Source: a virus. Taken from it: 64,000 nt of DNA. Position numbers and translations under genes: made by a program. Each line of letters begins with the position of its first letter. Position 1 is the stretch's first letter. Shown piece by piece: positions 8,594 to 16,222 of the stretch. Location of the stretch: positions 1 to 64,000 of IMG/VR virus record IMGVR_UViG_3300047476_001180; one strand, given 5' to 3'. The notes beneath the pieces are model-generated. The model searched no databases, was not told the DNA's origin, and saw only the letters and a list, made by a program, of their open reading frames with translations.

Positions 8594-9117
8594 ACATCTA
8601 CAACAACCCCTTCTTTTATACTCTTCTCTGCTAGTTGCATTTCTCTGACAAATTTTAATGCTTCTTCGCGGCTTGCACCCGGCATAATTATATTAGTCTG
8701 ATTAAGTGTTGCACCTGCTGGTAGTGCATTTTTCTTATTCTCTAAGTCGCCGATTTGATAATCTACGAGTTTCTCCTTAACTGCGATTTCTTTATATTTA
8801 GTTTCTCGGAAATCTTTATTCTTCTCCTTATCAGTCAAGAGCTTCATTTTCATTTTGATGGCTTCTGCCTGTGATTTACTGACAGATGCATATGTTTCTA
8901 AATAATCCTTATCGCCTGTAGATTCTACCAAACGTCTATTTTCTTCCAATACTTCACTATTCGCAGCAATAAGTTCATCAACAGCTTCAAGAGTTTCTCG
9001 AAGAATATCCTCTTCTACATATTCTTTATCTTTTGAGGGAGTTTTAGGAGGTGTAGTAGGTATATTTGCAACAGATAGTGCATTTAATACATCATCTAAA
9101 GATTGGTCTGAATTCAT
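8590..9117 (-). CDS. terS: Terminase small subunit (T4 gp16-like)
   Basis: 175 residues, close to T4 gp16 (164). The central helical part (LRETLEAVDELIAANSEV to SKSQAEAIKMKMKLLTDKEK) resembles the gp16 coiled-coil oligomerisation domain. The segment LNQTNIIMPGASREEALKFV matches the gp16 pattern of Asn-rich turn, hydrophobic strand, then helix. It would form the ring that recognises packaging substrate and stimulates the large subunit. The start at 9117 (MNSDQSLDD) is chosen because a CATAAGTA box lies five bases upstream. The assignment comes from pattern likeness, not a search. Confidence 0.7.
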   Translation of the reverse strand: MNSDQSLDDVLNALSVANIPTTPPKTPSKDKEYVEEDILRETLEAVDELIAANSEVLEENRRLVESTGDKDYLETYASVSKSQAEAIKMKMKLLTDKEKNKDFRETKYKEIAVKEKLVDYQIGDLENKKNALPAGATLNQTNIIMPGASREEALKFVREMQLAEKSIKEGVVVDV

Positions 9118-9124
9118 ATAAATA
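9117..9124 (+). promoter_or_regulatory. Late promoter box TATAAATA
   Basis: Seven bases before the lipoprotein ATG at 9132. It overlaps the divergent box at 9123 by two bases and the start codon of the small terminase gene. Confidence 0.65.
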
Positions 9125-9130
9125 CTTATG
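9123..9130 (-). promoter_or_regulatory. Late promoter box CATAAGTA
   Basis: Five bases before the small terminase ATG at 9117. Two mismatches to TATAAATA. Confidence 0.5.
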
Positions 9131-9131
9131 T

Positions 9132-9368
9132 ATGTTAAAAAATCTTTCAATCTTAATGTGTATTACACTAATAGGGTGTTCTTCCCCTAAACCACCTATT
9201 ACAGATTTTCCGGCTAACCCGCAATTAAAGCAATATACTGTTCCACCAGTTGTAAGAAAAATTGGAAACAACTATGAAGTTACTGGTGAATTAATATTGA
9301 ATTCTACGTTATTAACAGATTATTACAAGCGTATAGAAACTTGGAAAGTAAATAAGAATATACGATAA
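9132..9368 (+). CDS. Small lipoprotein, possible outer-membrane spanin-like protein
   Basis: 78 residues. The N-terminus MLKNLSILMCITLIGC is a short lipoprotein signal peptide with an L-I-G-C lipobox, so the mature protein would begin at Cys16 and be lipid-anchored. The mature part starts proline-rich (SSPKPPITDFPANPQ), like Rz1-type outer-membrane spanins, but no inner-membrane partner is adjacent. Start chosen from the late box and the signal peptide. The stop overlaps the next start (TAATG). Spanin is only one possibility. Superinfection exclusion or envelope modification is another. Confidence 0.7.
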   Translation: MLKNLSILMCITLIGCSSPKPPITDFPANPQLKQYTVPPVVRKIGNNYEVTGELILNSTLLTDYYKRIETWKVNKNIR

Positions 9369-9649
9369 TGAAAGATCTTGAAGAACTTTATATAGAAAAT
9401 TACCTTGTTCCGGTTAAAGGTGTAAACAGATTTCCATCTGGAGGAATTAGCATAAAAGAAAGAATTGAAAAGATTCAAGGCTTATTCAGTTCTCTAAAAT
9501 TGGGGCTACAACAACTCAAACATGATTTTGAGCAAAAAGAAAGAGCCGATAATGGTTTTTCTGAAACTATCGATACTATTGATGGTGCGATAGATACGCC
9601 TCATGCAATATTCGACTCAACTTTTTTTAAGAGTCGAGAGAGGTTTTAA
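9368..9649 (+). CDS. Small helical protein of unknown function
   Basis: 93 residues, starting in the stop codon of the lipoprotein gene (TAATG) and therefore probably translationally coupled to it. The first residues, MKDLEELYIENYL, resemble the short N-terminal peptide shared by many proteins of this phage (compare MKDLESIYENM at 15512 and MKFEELYN at 45927). A central amphipathic helix (residues about 29-60) could form a coiled coil. The 3' end overlaps the convergent gene at 9627. No family recognised. Confidence 0.6.
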   Translation: MKDLEELYIENYLVPVKGVNRFPSGGISIKERIEKIQGLFSSLKLGLQQLKHDFEQKERADNGFSETIDTIDGAIDTPHAIFDSTFFKSRERF

Positions 9650-9926
9650 GAATTGGTAAAGATTCGGGAAATACTAAATATCTATCATTTATATTTTCTT
9701 TAACATAGATATCCACCATAATTTTTGTAGGATCACGAACAGGAGGATTATTTCGTTCATCACATATTACCACGTAGTCATGCGATGTTATTTTTGATAG
9801 TGCCTCGCTCAACACATCCACAACCATTTTACGGGTATTTGAATTGTTCGGAAATTCTTTCTCCTCAAACAGTTTTAACGAATTTCTAATAGTAGAGGAG
9901 ATAGCTGCTTTCATATTTTCTAACAT
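9627..9926 (-). CDS. Stand-alone sheath C-terminal-domain-like protein
   Basis: 99 residues. The segment HDYVVICDERNN...IMVDIYVKENINDRYLVF parallels the sheath protein C-terminus (YDYILVCDDRNN...VAVYIKPTRPVKYILVDL), including spacing. In sheath proteins this domain provides the outer handshake and end contacts, so a free copy could cap the sheath or join it to baseplate or neck. Alternatively it is a decayed duplication. The frame is intact and the promoter match is weak. It overlaps the convergent gene ending at 9649 by 23 bases. Confidence 0.6.
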   Translation of the reverse strand: MLENMKAAISSTIRNSLKLFEEKEFPNNSNTRKMVVDVLSEALSKITSHDYVVICDERNNPPVRDPTKIMVDIYVKENINDRYLVFPESLPILKTSLDS

Positions 9927-9948
9927 ATTAGTAATTTATTATAAGGAA

Positions 9949-11436
9949 TTAAGGAACGCAAGTCCATACGTAAACTTTATTTCCACAATCCCATATTCTA
10001 TCATAGTTTAGGGATTGCATAATACTCCATTCATCATTATTAACTATATCCACCTCTGGGTATAGTTTTTTAATTCTATCCTTGGTGAAATTGGAACGAT
10101 GCAGGCGTTTCAGATAATTTTTACGATGCATATAATAATATCTAGGAGATGCATCATGAGTATGGACAAACCCTAAAACGTCATATAAATTACCATCACT
10201 TATTCTTTTATCCGCATATGATATTATAGATTTTGGATTGTAATTTTTAATGAAGTGTTGAAACAGTTTAGATGCTGCACCAACAACACATGTATTTAAT
10301 TTAGAACAGAAACGTATCAATTCCCATTCAACCTCTTTATTATATCTAGGTGCGCCAAAGGTCATAAGAGAAACAAATTCGTCATCATGGTACAATCCTA
10401 GCTTTATTTTAGAATGATCCTTACCTTGTATATGATTATTATTAAGGAATGTATTTTTATCTTCTATGGATACCTCTTTTATTACACATTTCCGTGCATA
10501 TAATCTACTAGCAAGTCCTAGTTTATTCCGTATAATAGACTTACATATATCCTCTTTGTAGAAAATCTCATCCCCGAAAAATTGAAGAAGCTGTATTCCT
10601 TTACTAGATGCTCTGGACGTTTTATCTAGATGATATTGTTTATCATGGTTTGTAATTAAATCTGAATGCCAGTAATTACCATTTATCTCTATTCCTAATT
10701 TATGTGAAGGAATTAATATATCTATTTCTTTCCCTTCTAAAACAGTCCTATCACTCCTAGTAATTACTAAGCCCAATTCTTCGATGAATTTACCTAATTG
10801 AATCTCATCCTTAGAAACTTTACAAATAGGACAGCCGTTTCCGATATTAGAATGGGAATACATCAATTGTTCAAAATCTCCGCCGCATGTATTACATCTA
10901 ATAATAACTCTATCGTGACTATGTACATTTTCTGGTATTTTAGAATAATCATATTCTCCTTTACCGTGTTTATTTTCACATAACTCTATTGTTTTTTCTA
11001 AGGAATTTCTCTTTAATTTGGCATGTAATTCTCTAGAACATTTAGGACATCCTTCTTTAGTTTTCTTATGATTACATGGAGTTTGAGAAAACTCTAAATC
11101 ATGAATAGGACAATATATAATACCTGGGATTTTATCCGTGACATATACGAATTTATCGTAATTATACTTATTATCGTGTAAGATATTCGCTTGTTTGACG
11201 AACTCTTCTTTATTGGAACGGAATCTATTACCTACTAATGTATTTCTACATTTTCTGCATCCCTGTTTATCTAAATGGGCATTTGCTCTCTGTGTAAAAT
11301 CACCATGCTCGGGACAGGTGATAATGATATAATCCCGGAGTGTTTTATATTCAGTCTTATCGTAATTATATTTATTATCATGAACCGTGTTTGCCTTATC
11401 TTTAAAGGATTCAAGGGACATCTTTTTATTTGCCAT
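9949..11436 (-). CDS. Free-standing homing endonuclease, zinc-ribbon repeats plus Vsr-like nuclease
   Basis: 495 residues. Three N-terminal repeats of about 65 residues (residues about 5-63, 70-136 and 140-208) carry paired CxxC and C/H motifs such as CPEHGDFTQ...GCRKCR and CNTCGGDF...GCPICK, typical of DNA-binding zinc ribbons (DUF723-like). A Vsr/EDxHD-type nuclease core follows (EIDILIPSHKLGIEINGNYW...KGIQLLQFFGDE, residues about 240-295), then a C-terminal domain with VVGAASKLFQHFIKNYNP. Unlike the surrounding virion genes it has no late box, and it sits between the capsid gene's terminator and the sheath-like gene. This fits a mobile intruder that spreads by cutting phages lacking it. 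Confidence 0.85.
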   Translation of the reverse strand: MANKKMSLESFKDKANTVHDNKYNYDKTEYKTLRDYIIITCPEHGDFTQRANAHLDKQGCRKCRNTLVGNRFRSNKEEFVKQANILHDNKYNYDKFVYVTDKIPGIIYCPIHDLEFSQTPCNHKKTKEGCPKCSRELHAKLKRNSLEKTIELCENKHGKGEYDYSKIPENVHSHDRVIIRCNTCGGDFEQLMYSHSNIGNGCPICKVSKDEIQLGKFIEELGLVITRSDRTVLEGKEIDILIPSHKLGIEINGNYWHSDLITNHDKQYHLDKTSRASSKGIQLLQFFGDEIFYKEDICKSIIRNKLGLASRLYARKCVIKEVSIEDKNTFLNNNHIQGKDHSKIKLGLYHDDEFVSLMTFGAPRYNKEVEWELIRFCSKLNTCVVGAASKLFQHFIKNYNPKSIISYADKRISDGNLYDVLGFVHTHDASPRYYYMHRKNYLKRLHRSNFTKDRIKKLYPEVDIVNNDEWSIMQSLNYDRIWDCGNKVYVWTCVP

Positions 11437-11483
11437 TACATAATTTACACCACATAAATGGTCATTTCAACCGTTCTGTAAAT

Positions 11484-11515
11484 AAAAAACCCGCTAGTTT
11501 CCTAGCGGGTTTTTC
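11484..11515 (-). terminator. Rho-independent terminator after capsid gene
   Basis: Stem AAAACCCGCTAG / CTAGCGGGTTTT with a short loop and A/T runs on both sides. It shares its core with the sheath terminator at 7817. Confidence 0.9.
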
Positions 11516-11529
11516 TTCCTATCTAAGGA

Positions 11530-13140
11530 TTAACTTAGGTAAGTGTAGTTAAGAGTGCTTGGGTTAGTAGCTGTTTGAGCAGTACCAGCAGTAGTAAGAT
11601 GACCGTTATTAAGATCGCGAGCGATGATTAAGTGGTAGAAATTACCGGAACCGAAGAGATGATCAATAACACCATATCTTGTCATCATACCCACGTTTGG
11701 AGTGAATGTATGAGGAGAAATAGTTCTTTGAACAAGAACAGGGATATAAGGACAGTAAACGATACCTGTATCCCAGAATTCAGAACCTTTATAACCTAGA
11801 AGAGCATACTCAACTGGTTCTGCACGGATACCGGCAAGATATTGAGCTTCTGTTCTAGTATCACGATAGATATTGAACTGACCTGCGAGAGTTCCGACGC
11901 GAGCTACACCATTTGGGTGAACTTGGATATTTGAAGAAATTTCAAATGCACGGAATTCAGGAAGCAACTGAAGGATTGTACAAACCTTTGGAGTTGCGAT
12001 GATGAAGTTTGCAGGACCACGACGGTTACGAATCGCAATACGATTTGCTTCCACCACGATTTTTGCATAGAAATCAACACCACGTTCTGCGAACCAACGT
12101 CCGTCAGCAAGTTGTGGTTTCCAGATAGAATATCCAGTACCAAATCCACTATTAAGTGAAACTTGGATCATACGGATAACCATTTCACGATCAATTTCCG
12201 CTTGAATTTCATAGGACATTGCATTGGTCATTTCTGAGTCAATGTCAATACCGTTCATATTCATAAGGTCTTGTTCGAGTTCCATAGACCAAGATGTTCC
12301 AAGACGACGAGTACCAGCTTCAACAGCTTGTTTCTCGATACGAAGGGACATTGTAGGAATATTGCTAGAAGCTTCGAAGTGGCTAAGAAGTTGAGCAACA
12401 CCAGAGTCTTGTGGAGTGAAGTCGAAGACAGATCCAGAAGTAGAATTTGAAGTAGTGGAACCTGCACCAGAAAGACCAGCAGCAGAAATACCAGTGTGAC
12501 CAGTGAAAAGTTTCTGATAACCAGCTTCATCATTAGAAGTACCAAGATGACCTGTTGGGAAAGTTTTGCCACCTACTGCACAACCCTTATCATTATAAGG
12601 ACTACATGCGAGAGGAGATTCGTCATAGAAATAACGAAGAGCAAATGCAAGACCTACAGGACCGCTCATAGGCTGAACACCGACGATTTCATGAGTAATT
12701 AACTCAGGGAATGTACGACGAATCATAGGAATGAGTGTCTTTGGAAGACGTGCATCACCAGGAGCATAGAAATCTTGGTTTCCACCAGTTCCAGGACCAT
12801 ATTGAGCACCATGAGCACCATTGTTAGCGGTAGCACCCCATACGGTGTCACTTCCACCAGCAACAAACGGAGTGTTAGCAGCACCACCCAATGAAGGAGC
12901 ACCATTCAATGGAGCTTCTTGAAGAAGTTGGCGAGGCATAAGACCGTTTTGACGGAGCCAGGTTTCTTGGTTTTCGCACATAAGTGCGGTTGCCAAACGT
13001 TTTTGATAGCCTTCGATAGGCTTAGTTTGTGAGTCGGTAAAGTCTAGGATTTTATTCCATTTACCGATGAGGGCACGCCCACGTTCTTTATTGATCATGG
13101 AGGGAGCCGAGTCTACGTAGTTTGAAGCTAGTGATTGCAT
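11530..13140 (-). CDS. 23: Major capsid protein precursor (T4 gp23-like)
   Basis: 536 residues, near T4 gp23 (521). Hallmarks are IGKWNKILDF at the N-terminus, MIRRTFPELITHEIVGVQPM followed by SGPVGLAFALRYFYDESP, the RIEKQAVEAGTRRLGTSWSMELEQDL block, FIIATPKV, and LLGYKGSEFWDTGIVYCPYIP. It forms the hexamers of the head. A cleavage site for the prohead protease is visible: LLQE75 followed by Ala76, matching the (I/L)-x-Glu rule known for T4 and analogous to T4 cleavage at residue 65. This gives the local consensus used to interpret the tagged N-termini elsewhere. Late box at 13148 and strong terminator at 11484. Confidence 0.95.
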   Translation of the reverse strand: MQSLASNYVDSAPSMINKERGRALIGKWNKILDFTDSQTKPIEGYQKRLATALMCENQETWLRQNGLMPRQLLQEAPLNGAPSLGGAANTPFVAGGSDTVWGATANNGAHGAQYGPGTGGNQDFYAPGDARLPKTLIPMIRRTFPELITHEIVGVQPMSGPVGLAFALRYFYDESPLACSPYNDKGCAVGGKTFPTGHLGTSNDEAGYQKLFTGHTGISAAGLSGAGSTTSNSTSGSVFDFTPQDSGVAQLLSHFEASSNIPTMSLRIEKQAVEAGTRRLGTSWSMELEQDLMNMNGIDIDSEMTNAMSYEIQAEIDREMVIRMIQVSLNSGFGTGYSIWKPQLADGRWFAERGVDFYAKIVVEANRIAIRNRRGPANFIIATPKVCTILQLLPEFRAFEISSNIQVHPNGVARVGTLAGQFNIYRDTRTEAQYLAGIRAEPVEYALLGYKGSEFWDTGIVYCPYIPVLVQRTISPHTFTPNVGMMTRYGVIDHLFGSGNFYHLIIARDLNNGHLTTAGTAQTATNPSTLNYTYLS

Positions 13141-13147
13141 ATATTTT

Positions 13148-13155
13148 TATTTATT
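13148..13155 (-). promoter_or_regulatory. Late promoter box AATAAATA
   Basis: Seven bases before the major capsid ATG at 13140. Confidence 0.55.
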
Positions 13156-13164
13156 GTTTTGTTT

Positions 13165-14055
13165 TTATTTTCTGTATTTCATACCCTCAACATACATATC
13201 CATTGGGTCATTTGAGATATTTGTACGTGATTGGTTATGTTCAGTGTTTTCTTTTATTATTTCATCGGCTACCCTTGTCCGATCAACGTTTAGATTTTTA
13301 CCTTCATTGATTAATGCCGAACGTTTTTCCTGTTTTTGGGAACGTTTATACAAATCAAGGACATATTGGAAATTTTCTTTGATAAATTCTGGCGACTTTC
13401 CTTCTAAGCGACTGCGAACGAATTTCGCAACATTGCTAGGGAGATTGGAAACCTTTTTAGTGAGAATATTTTTACTCTCTTCCATGAGTTGGTATTTTTT
13501 AAGTTCGGCGTTCTCTTTTACAAGAGTGTCTACTTGTTTTTTACCATCCACTAAGGCTTCTTTTATATTATTCTTAATAAACTTTTCATCCACACCAAGA
13601 ATCTTACGAGCCTCTTCGATCTGTTTAAGTGCATATTGATTTCTTGCTGCTTCTGCGATATGTTCACGCGGGAGATTTTTTTCAATATACATGTCGATAA
13701 ATTCATCAACACTTTCTAGAATAAAGTCACGATGTTGAATCGCGGTTTCTTTTAGAATTTTTTCATGTTGTTCTTTAATCTGGTTAAGTTTATCGATGTG
13801 ATCCTTGTTGATATGTTCGACGACCTGTTTAATTTTTGCAGTGTGGTCCTTGTCGATATTCTCAAGAACGATTTTACTAGCACGTTCAAATCTTTCCAAT
13901 TGTAATTTAAGTGCATTTTCTACTTCGAGTGCAGAACGCGCTTCAACTTTTGCATTAACCTTTTCTTCTACAAGAGAAGCAATATTTTTGAGTATATCTT
14001 CGGAGAGAATCTCAGAATCTACCTTTTCGAATATAGTTTTTAATTCGTTTATCAT
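13165..14055 (-). CDS. 22: Prohead core scaffold protein (T4 gp22-like)
   Basis: 296 residues, almost all predicted helix with long heptad-like stretches (residues about 30-120 and 165-200), rich in Lys and Glu. Composition, length and place between protease and capsid genes match T4 gp22, which forms the scaffold core and is degraded by the prohead protease. Several hydrophobic-x-Glu sites are present, for example EILSE near residue 18 and FILES near residue 112. Late box TATAAATA six bases before the start. Confidence 0.8.
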   Translation of the reverse strand: MINELKTIFEKVDSEILSEDILKNIASLVEEKVNAKVEARSALEVENALKLQLERFERASKIVLENIDKDHTAKIKQVVEHINKDHIDKLNQIKEQHEKILKETAIQHRDFILESVDEFIDMYIEKNLPREHIAEAARNQYALKQIEEARKILGVDEKFIKNNIKEALVDGKKQVDTLVKENAELKKYQLMEESKNILTKKVSNLPSNVAKFVRSRLEGKSPEFIKENFQYVLDLYKRSQKQEKRSALINEGKNLNVDRTRVADEIIKENTEHNQSRTNISNDPMDMYVEGMKYRK

Positions 14056-14061
14056 AATAGT

Positions 14062-14069
14062 TATTTATA
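14062..14069 (-). promoter_or_regulatory. Late promoter box TATAAATA
   Basis: Six bases before the scaffold ATG at 14055. Confidence 0.7.
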
Positions 14070-14074
14070 GAAAA

Positions 14075-14242
14075 TTATTTATTTTCCTTGAAAGATTGCA
14101 TAACTTGTGTGTATTCGCGTCTAAAGGCATCCTTGACCTTCAAATCTATTATTTCCTTCAAATCTCGTCCAGCCGCCGCTCGGTTTTCGGTAGTTAAATT
14201 ATATATCATCTTCTGTATTTTAGCCTGTGCTTCACTAGTCAT
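14075..14242 (-). CDS. Small helical protein, possible prohead core component
   Basis: 55 residues from the ATG at 14242 (MTSEAQAKIQKM), chosen because a TGTAAATA box lies upstream. Highly charged and helical (AAAGRDLKEIIDLKVKDAFRREYTQVMQSF). It lies directly upstream of the scaffold gene on the same strand. T4 encodes small core proteins (gp67, gp68) in this neighbourhood, so a core role is plausible from context only. Confidence 0.55.
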   Translation of the reverse strand: MTSEAQAKIQKMIYNLTTENRAAAGRDLKEIIDLKVKDAFRREYTQVMQSFKENK

Positions 14243-14250
14243 AGTATCTA

Positions 14251-14258
14251 TATTTACA
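14251..14258 (-). promoter_or_regulatory. Late promoter box TGTAAATA
   Basis: One mismatch to TATAAATA, eight bases before the ATG at 14242. Confidence 0.45.
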
Positions 14259-14310
14259 TTTTTTAAGATAATATTTGCGTATAGAGGCAATAAATGTTAA
14301 CGTGTATAGT

Positions 14311-14574
14311 ATGAAACTAATAAAATATGGCAATCCTTCGTGTGGACCTTGTAAAATGTTGGCACCTATTATAAAAACTGTTATTGAAAATATAGATGGA
14401 TTAGAGTATGAGGATATTAATACTTTTGACGTTTCTCCAGACGTACTGATAAATGATGGAATCCGTTCGGTTCCGACTCTAATTCTATTAAAGGATGATA
14501 AAGAAGTTTGGCGGCATGTTGGACTCTTATCAAAGGACGTAATAATCGAAAACATTAAAAAACATAATGTCTAA
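14311..14574 (+). CDS. Thioredoxin-like protein
   Basis: 87 residues with a CGPC active site (Cys11, Cys14) in the context YGNPSCGPCKML, and the cis-proline segment SVPTLILL near residue 56. Shorter than bacterial thioredoxins (about 105) and lacking their first strand and helix, like phage glutaredoxin/thioredoxin-type proteins. It could reduce phage ribonucleotide reductase or disulphides. The 3' end overlaps the phosphatase gene by 8 bases, so the two are probably co-expressed. No late box precedes it, unlike its neighbours, so timing may differ. Confidence 0.85.
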   Translation: MKLIKYGNPSCGPCKMLAPIIKTVIENIDGLEYEDINTFDVSPDVLINDGIRSVPTLILLKDDKEVWRHVGLLSKDVIIENIKKHNV

Positions 14575-15082
14575 AATAGCATATAATATACCAAGGAGAA
14601 TGGCTCTCAATGCCACATATCAAGATCCTGAAAAACATGCATGGATTTCTATCCAAGAACCTGATGATGAACATATAGCCAGTAAATTGGACGCATGTCC
14701 CAACTTAAAGTTAAAGTTCTGGGATGTTACCATACCTCTACAGGATTTGCTCGATCCCGAAGAATATTATTATCCTGCATCAGACGAAGATATTCGAGAT
14801 ATTTTTCAGTTTTTGATGCTTCATAAAGATAAACATATTATAAGTAATTGTGCGGCAGGAGTTTCGCGTAGTGGTGCAATTTCTCGATTCTGTCATGAAT
14901 TCTTAGGACATGAATGGGACCAAGAAAGTCGCAACAGGAGTTATGCACATATTGGACCGAATAAGTATATATTCGAAAAATTAGTAGAAGAGTGGAATAG
15001 GTACCACCAACTGAATAATCAGTATGATCCTCCTAAACCAACACCACTTATAGTAAATGATAAACGTAGAAAGTTTGATTAA
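14567..15082 (+). CDS. Dual-specificity/tyrosine phosphatase-like protein
   Basis: 171 residues. The P-loop is SNCAAGVSRSG with Cys95 and Arg101, fitting the CxxGxxR signature of cysteine phosphatases. The usual His before the Cys is Asn here, which may weaken catalysis. FWDVTIPL and an upstream Asp-rich segment could supply the general-acid Asp. The gene overlaps the thioredoxin gene (8 bases) and its 3' end overlaps the convergent gene at 15079 by 4 bases. A phosphatase and a kinase-like protein (7877) in one phage suggest control of phosphorylation, but targets are unknown. Confidence 0.75.
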   Translation: MSKIAYNIPRRMALNATYQDPEKHAWISIQEPDDEHIASKLDACPNLKLKFWDVTIPLQDLLDPEEYYYPASDEDIRDIFQFLMLHKDKHIISNCAAGVSRSGAISRFCHEFLGHEWDQESRNRSYAHIGPNKYIFEKLVEEWNRYHQLNNQYDPPKPTPLIVNDKRRKFD

Positions 15083-15279
15083 TTTTCTACGTATTTTTTA
15101 AGCTTCTTATAATACAAAGGCTCTTCGTCAAGATGAGCCTTTGTTATTTTTGCTATGTCGGCTTTGTTTCCGTGAGTAACATCATTGTGTTCTTTTTCCA
15201 CGTCCAATCCCGAATTAACTTCAGACTTACCATATTTCTTGGTAAGATTTTTTACAATTTTATCAAATTCCGAAGTCAT
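15079..15279 (-). CDS. Small head-block protein, DUF5661-like
   Basis: 66 residues. The core VEKEHNDVTHGNKADIAKITKAHLDEEPLYYKKL (positions about 26-61) fits the DUF5661 pattern of VE.EH ... IA..HL.E.PdYY..L as I remember it. The N-terminus MTSEFDKIVKNLTKKYG resembles the shared tag peptides but has no clear Glu cleavage site. Third gene of the protease operon, its start overlapping the previous stop (ATGA). Internal-head or core function is inferred only from position. Confidence 0.65.
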   Translation of the reverse strand: MTSEFDKIVKNLTKKYGKSEVNSGLDVEKEHNDVTHGNKADIAKITKAHLDEEPLYYKKLKKYVEN

Positions 15280-15512
15280 AATCTTCCTTGATGTAGATTT
15301 ATTAATTCATCCACATATGACTTTATAAACCTTATTTCATTTAAAAGTTGTTTCTTATATTCCTTCTCGTATGCGCGATTTGCAATAGTTTCTAGAGTAT
15401 GAATATGGGGAAGCATAGCCTTTACAGTCTTCAATTCTTCGGACTCATGTCCAGAGGAGGTTGCATAAAATGCATTTTGCATATTTTCGTATATAGATTC
15501 TAAATCTTTCAT
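15276..15512 (-). CDS. Small helical head-block protein
   Basis: 78 residues, starting one base after the protease stop (TAA-T-ATG) and overlapping the next gene by 4 bases, so it belongs to a tight operon with the protease. The N-terminus MKDLESIYENMQ is like that of the acidic protein at 1433-2227. The rest is helical (LPHIHTLETIANRAYEKEY). A candidate prohead core protein by location. No family recognised. Confidence 0.6.
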   Translation of the reverse strand: MKDLESIYENMQNAFYATSSGHESEELKTVKAMLPHIHTLETIANRAYEKEYKKQLLNEIRFIKSYVDELINLHQGRL

Positions 15513-15513
15513 A

Positions 15514-16200
15514 TTATAACGATTTTAGGAATGTTGCTAAACTTTCGACAATATGTTTTTTGATATCGTCGCGATGATGGGAAGGATACTTGGATAATTT
15601 CTTTTCAAGTTTCTCATATGCTTCTGCAACATATCCGTCATCACCTATAATATAGGACTTGTTTTCGAGAATTCCATTAACAAATTCAGAATTTGCACTA
15701 GGCTCATAAACTGCATCCACTGAAACTATAAGAGGTGATTTAACGTAATGTGCATCTGAATTAGAAGACTCTTCTATACGTCCTAAACATTTTGTAGAAA
15801 GTCCGAAACGCATATTATGCTTAATCAAACCTTCGAGAATTTTACCAGACGGATTTGAAGTTATAACTTCAGATTTTCCTATATAATAATCAGGGTTATG
15901 TTTATCTCTCTCAAGTGATACTATTTTATGTGCAAGTCTTTCTAATTTAATATCGGGGTCGTTGGAGTGGTTCAATTCCCCTCCTGCGCGATGATTGTTG
16001 ACATATTCTTTTATAAATTTATTAACCGCAGGAGCCATTTCAGATTCCTCGTACACCCTATTATTTTTATTACGACGATTAACCATTATATACTGTCCAG
16101 TAAAATATAATTTCTTTTCATTATCGCGTGATTCTTGGACTGTTTCATATTCCAGGTCATAGAATGGCTGTTCAACAATTAATTTTCTTGATAATATCAT
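15514..16200 (-). CDS. 21: Prohead maturation protease (T4 gp21-like)
   Basis: 228 residues, near T4 gp21 (212). The catalytic motifs of this herpesvirus-like serine protease family are visible: His78 in GGELNHSNDP and Ser135 in RFGLSTKCLG, with VDAVYEPSA following. It cleaves scaffold, capsid precursor and internal proteins after (I/L)-x-Glu sites during head maturation. Candidate self-cleavage sites near its own N-terminus are KLIVE and TVQES. It leads an operon with two small head-block genes. Late box nine bases upstream. Confidence 0.92.
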   Translation of the reverse strand: MILSRKLIVEQPFYDLEYETVQESRDNEKKLYFTGQYIMVNRRNKNNRVYEESEMAPAVNKFIKEYVNNHRAGGELNHSNDPDIKLERLAHKIVSLERDKHNPDYYIGKSEVITSNPSGKILEGLIKHNMRFGLSTKCLGRIEESSNSDAHYVKSPLIVSVDAVYEPSANSEFVNGILENKSYIIGDDGYVAEAYEKLEKKLSKYPSHHRDDIKKHIVESLATFLKSL

Positions 16201-16209
16201 ATATGTTTA

Positions 16210-16217
16210 TATTTATA
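16210..16217 (-). promoter_or_regulatory. Late promoter box TATAAATA
   Basis: Nine bases before the protease ATG at 16200. Confidence 0.65.
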
Positions 16218-16222
16218 CTTAA

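Noticed and set aside
9132-9368. Firm call as Rz1-type spanin
   Set aside because: Only the lipobox and proline-rich start support it. No inner-membrane spanin gene is next to it.
13154-13639. Plus-strand frame of 161 codons
   Set aside because: Antisense to the scaffold gene, low-complexity Ser/Phe/Leu product, no late box.
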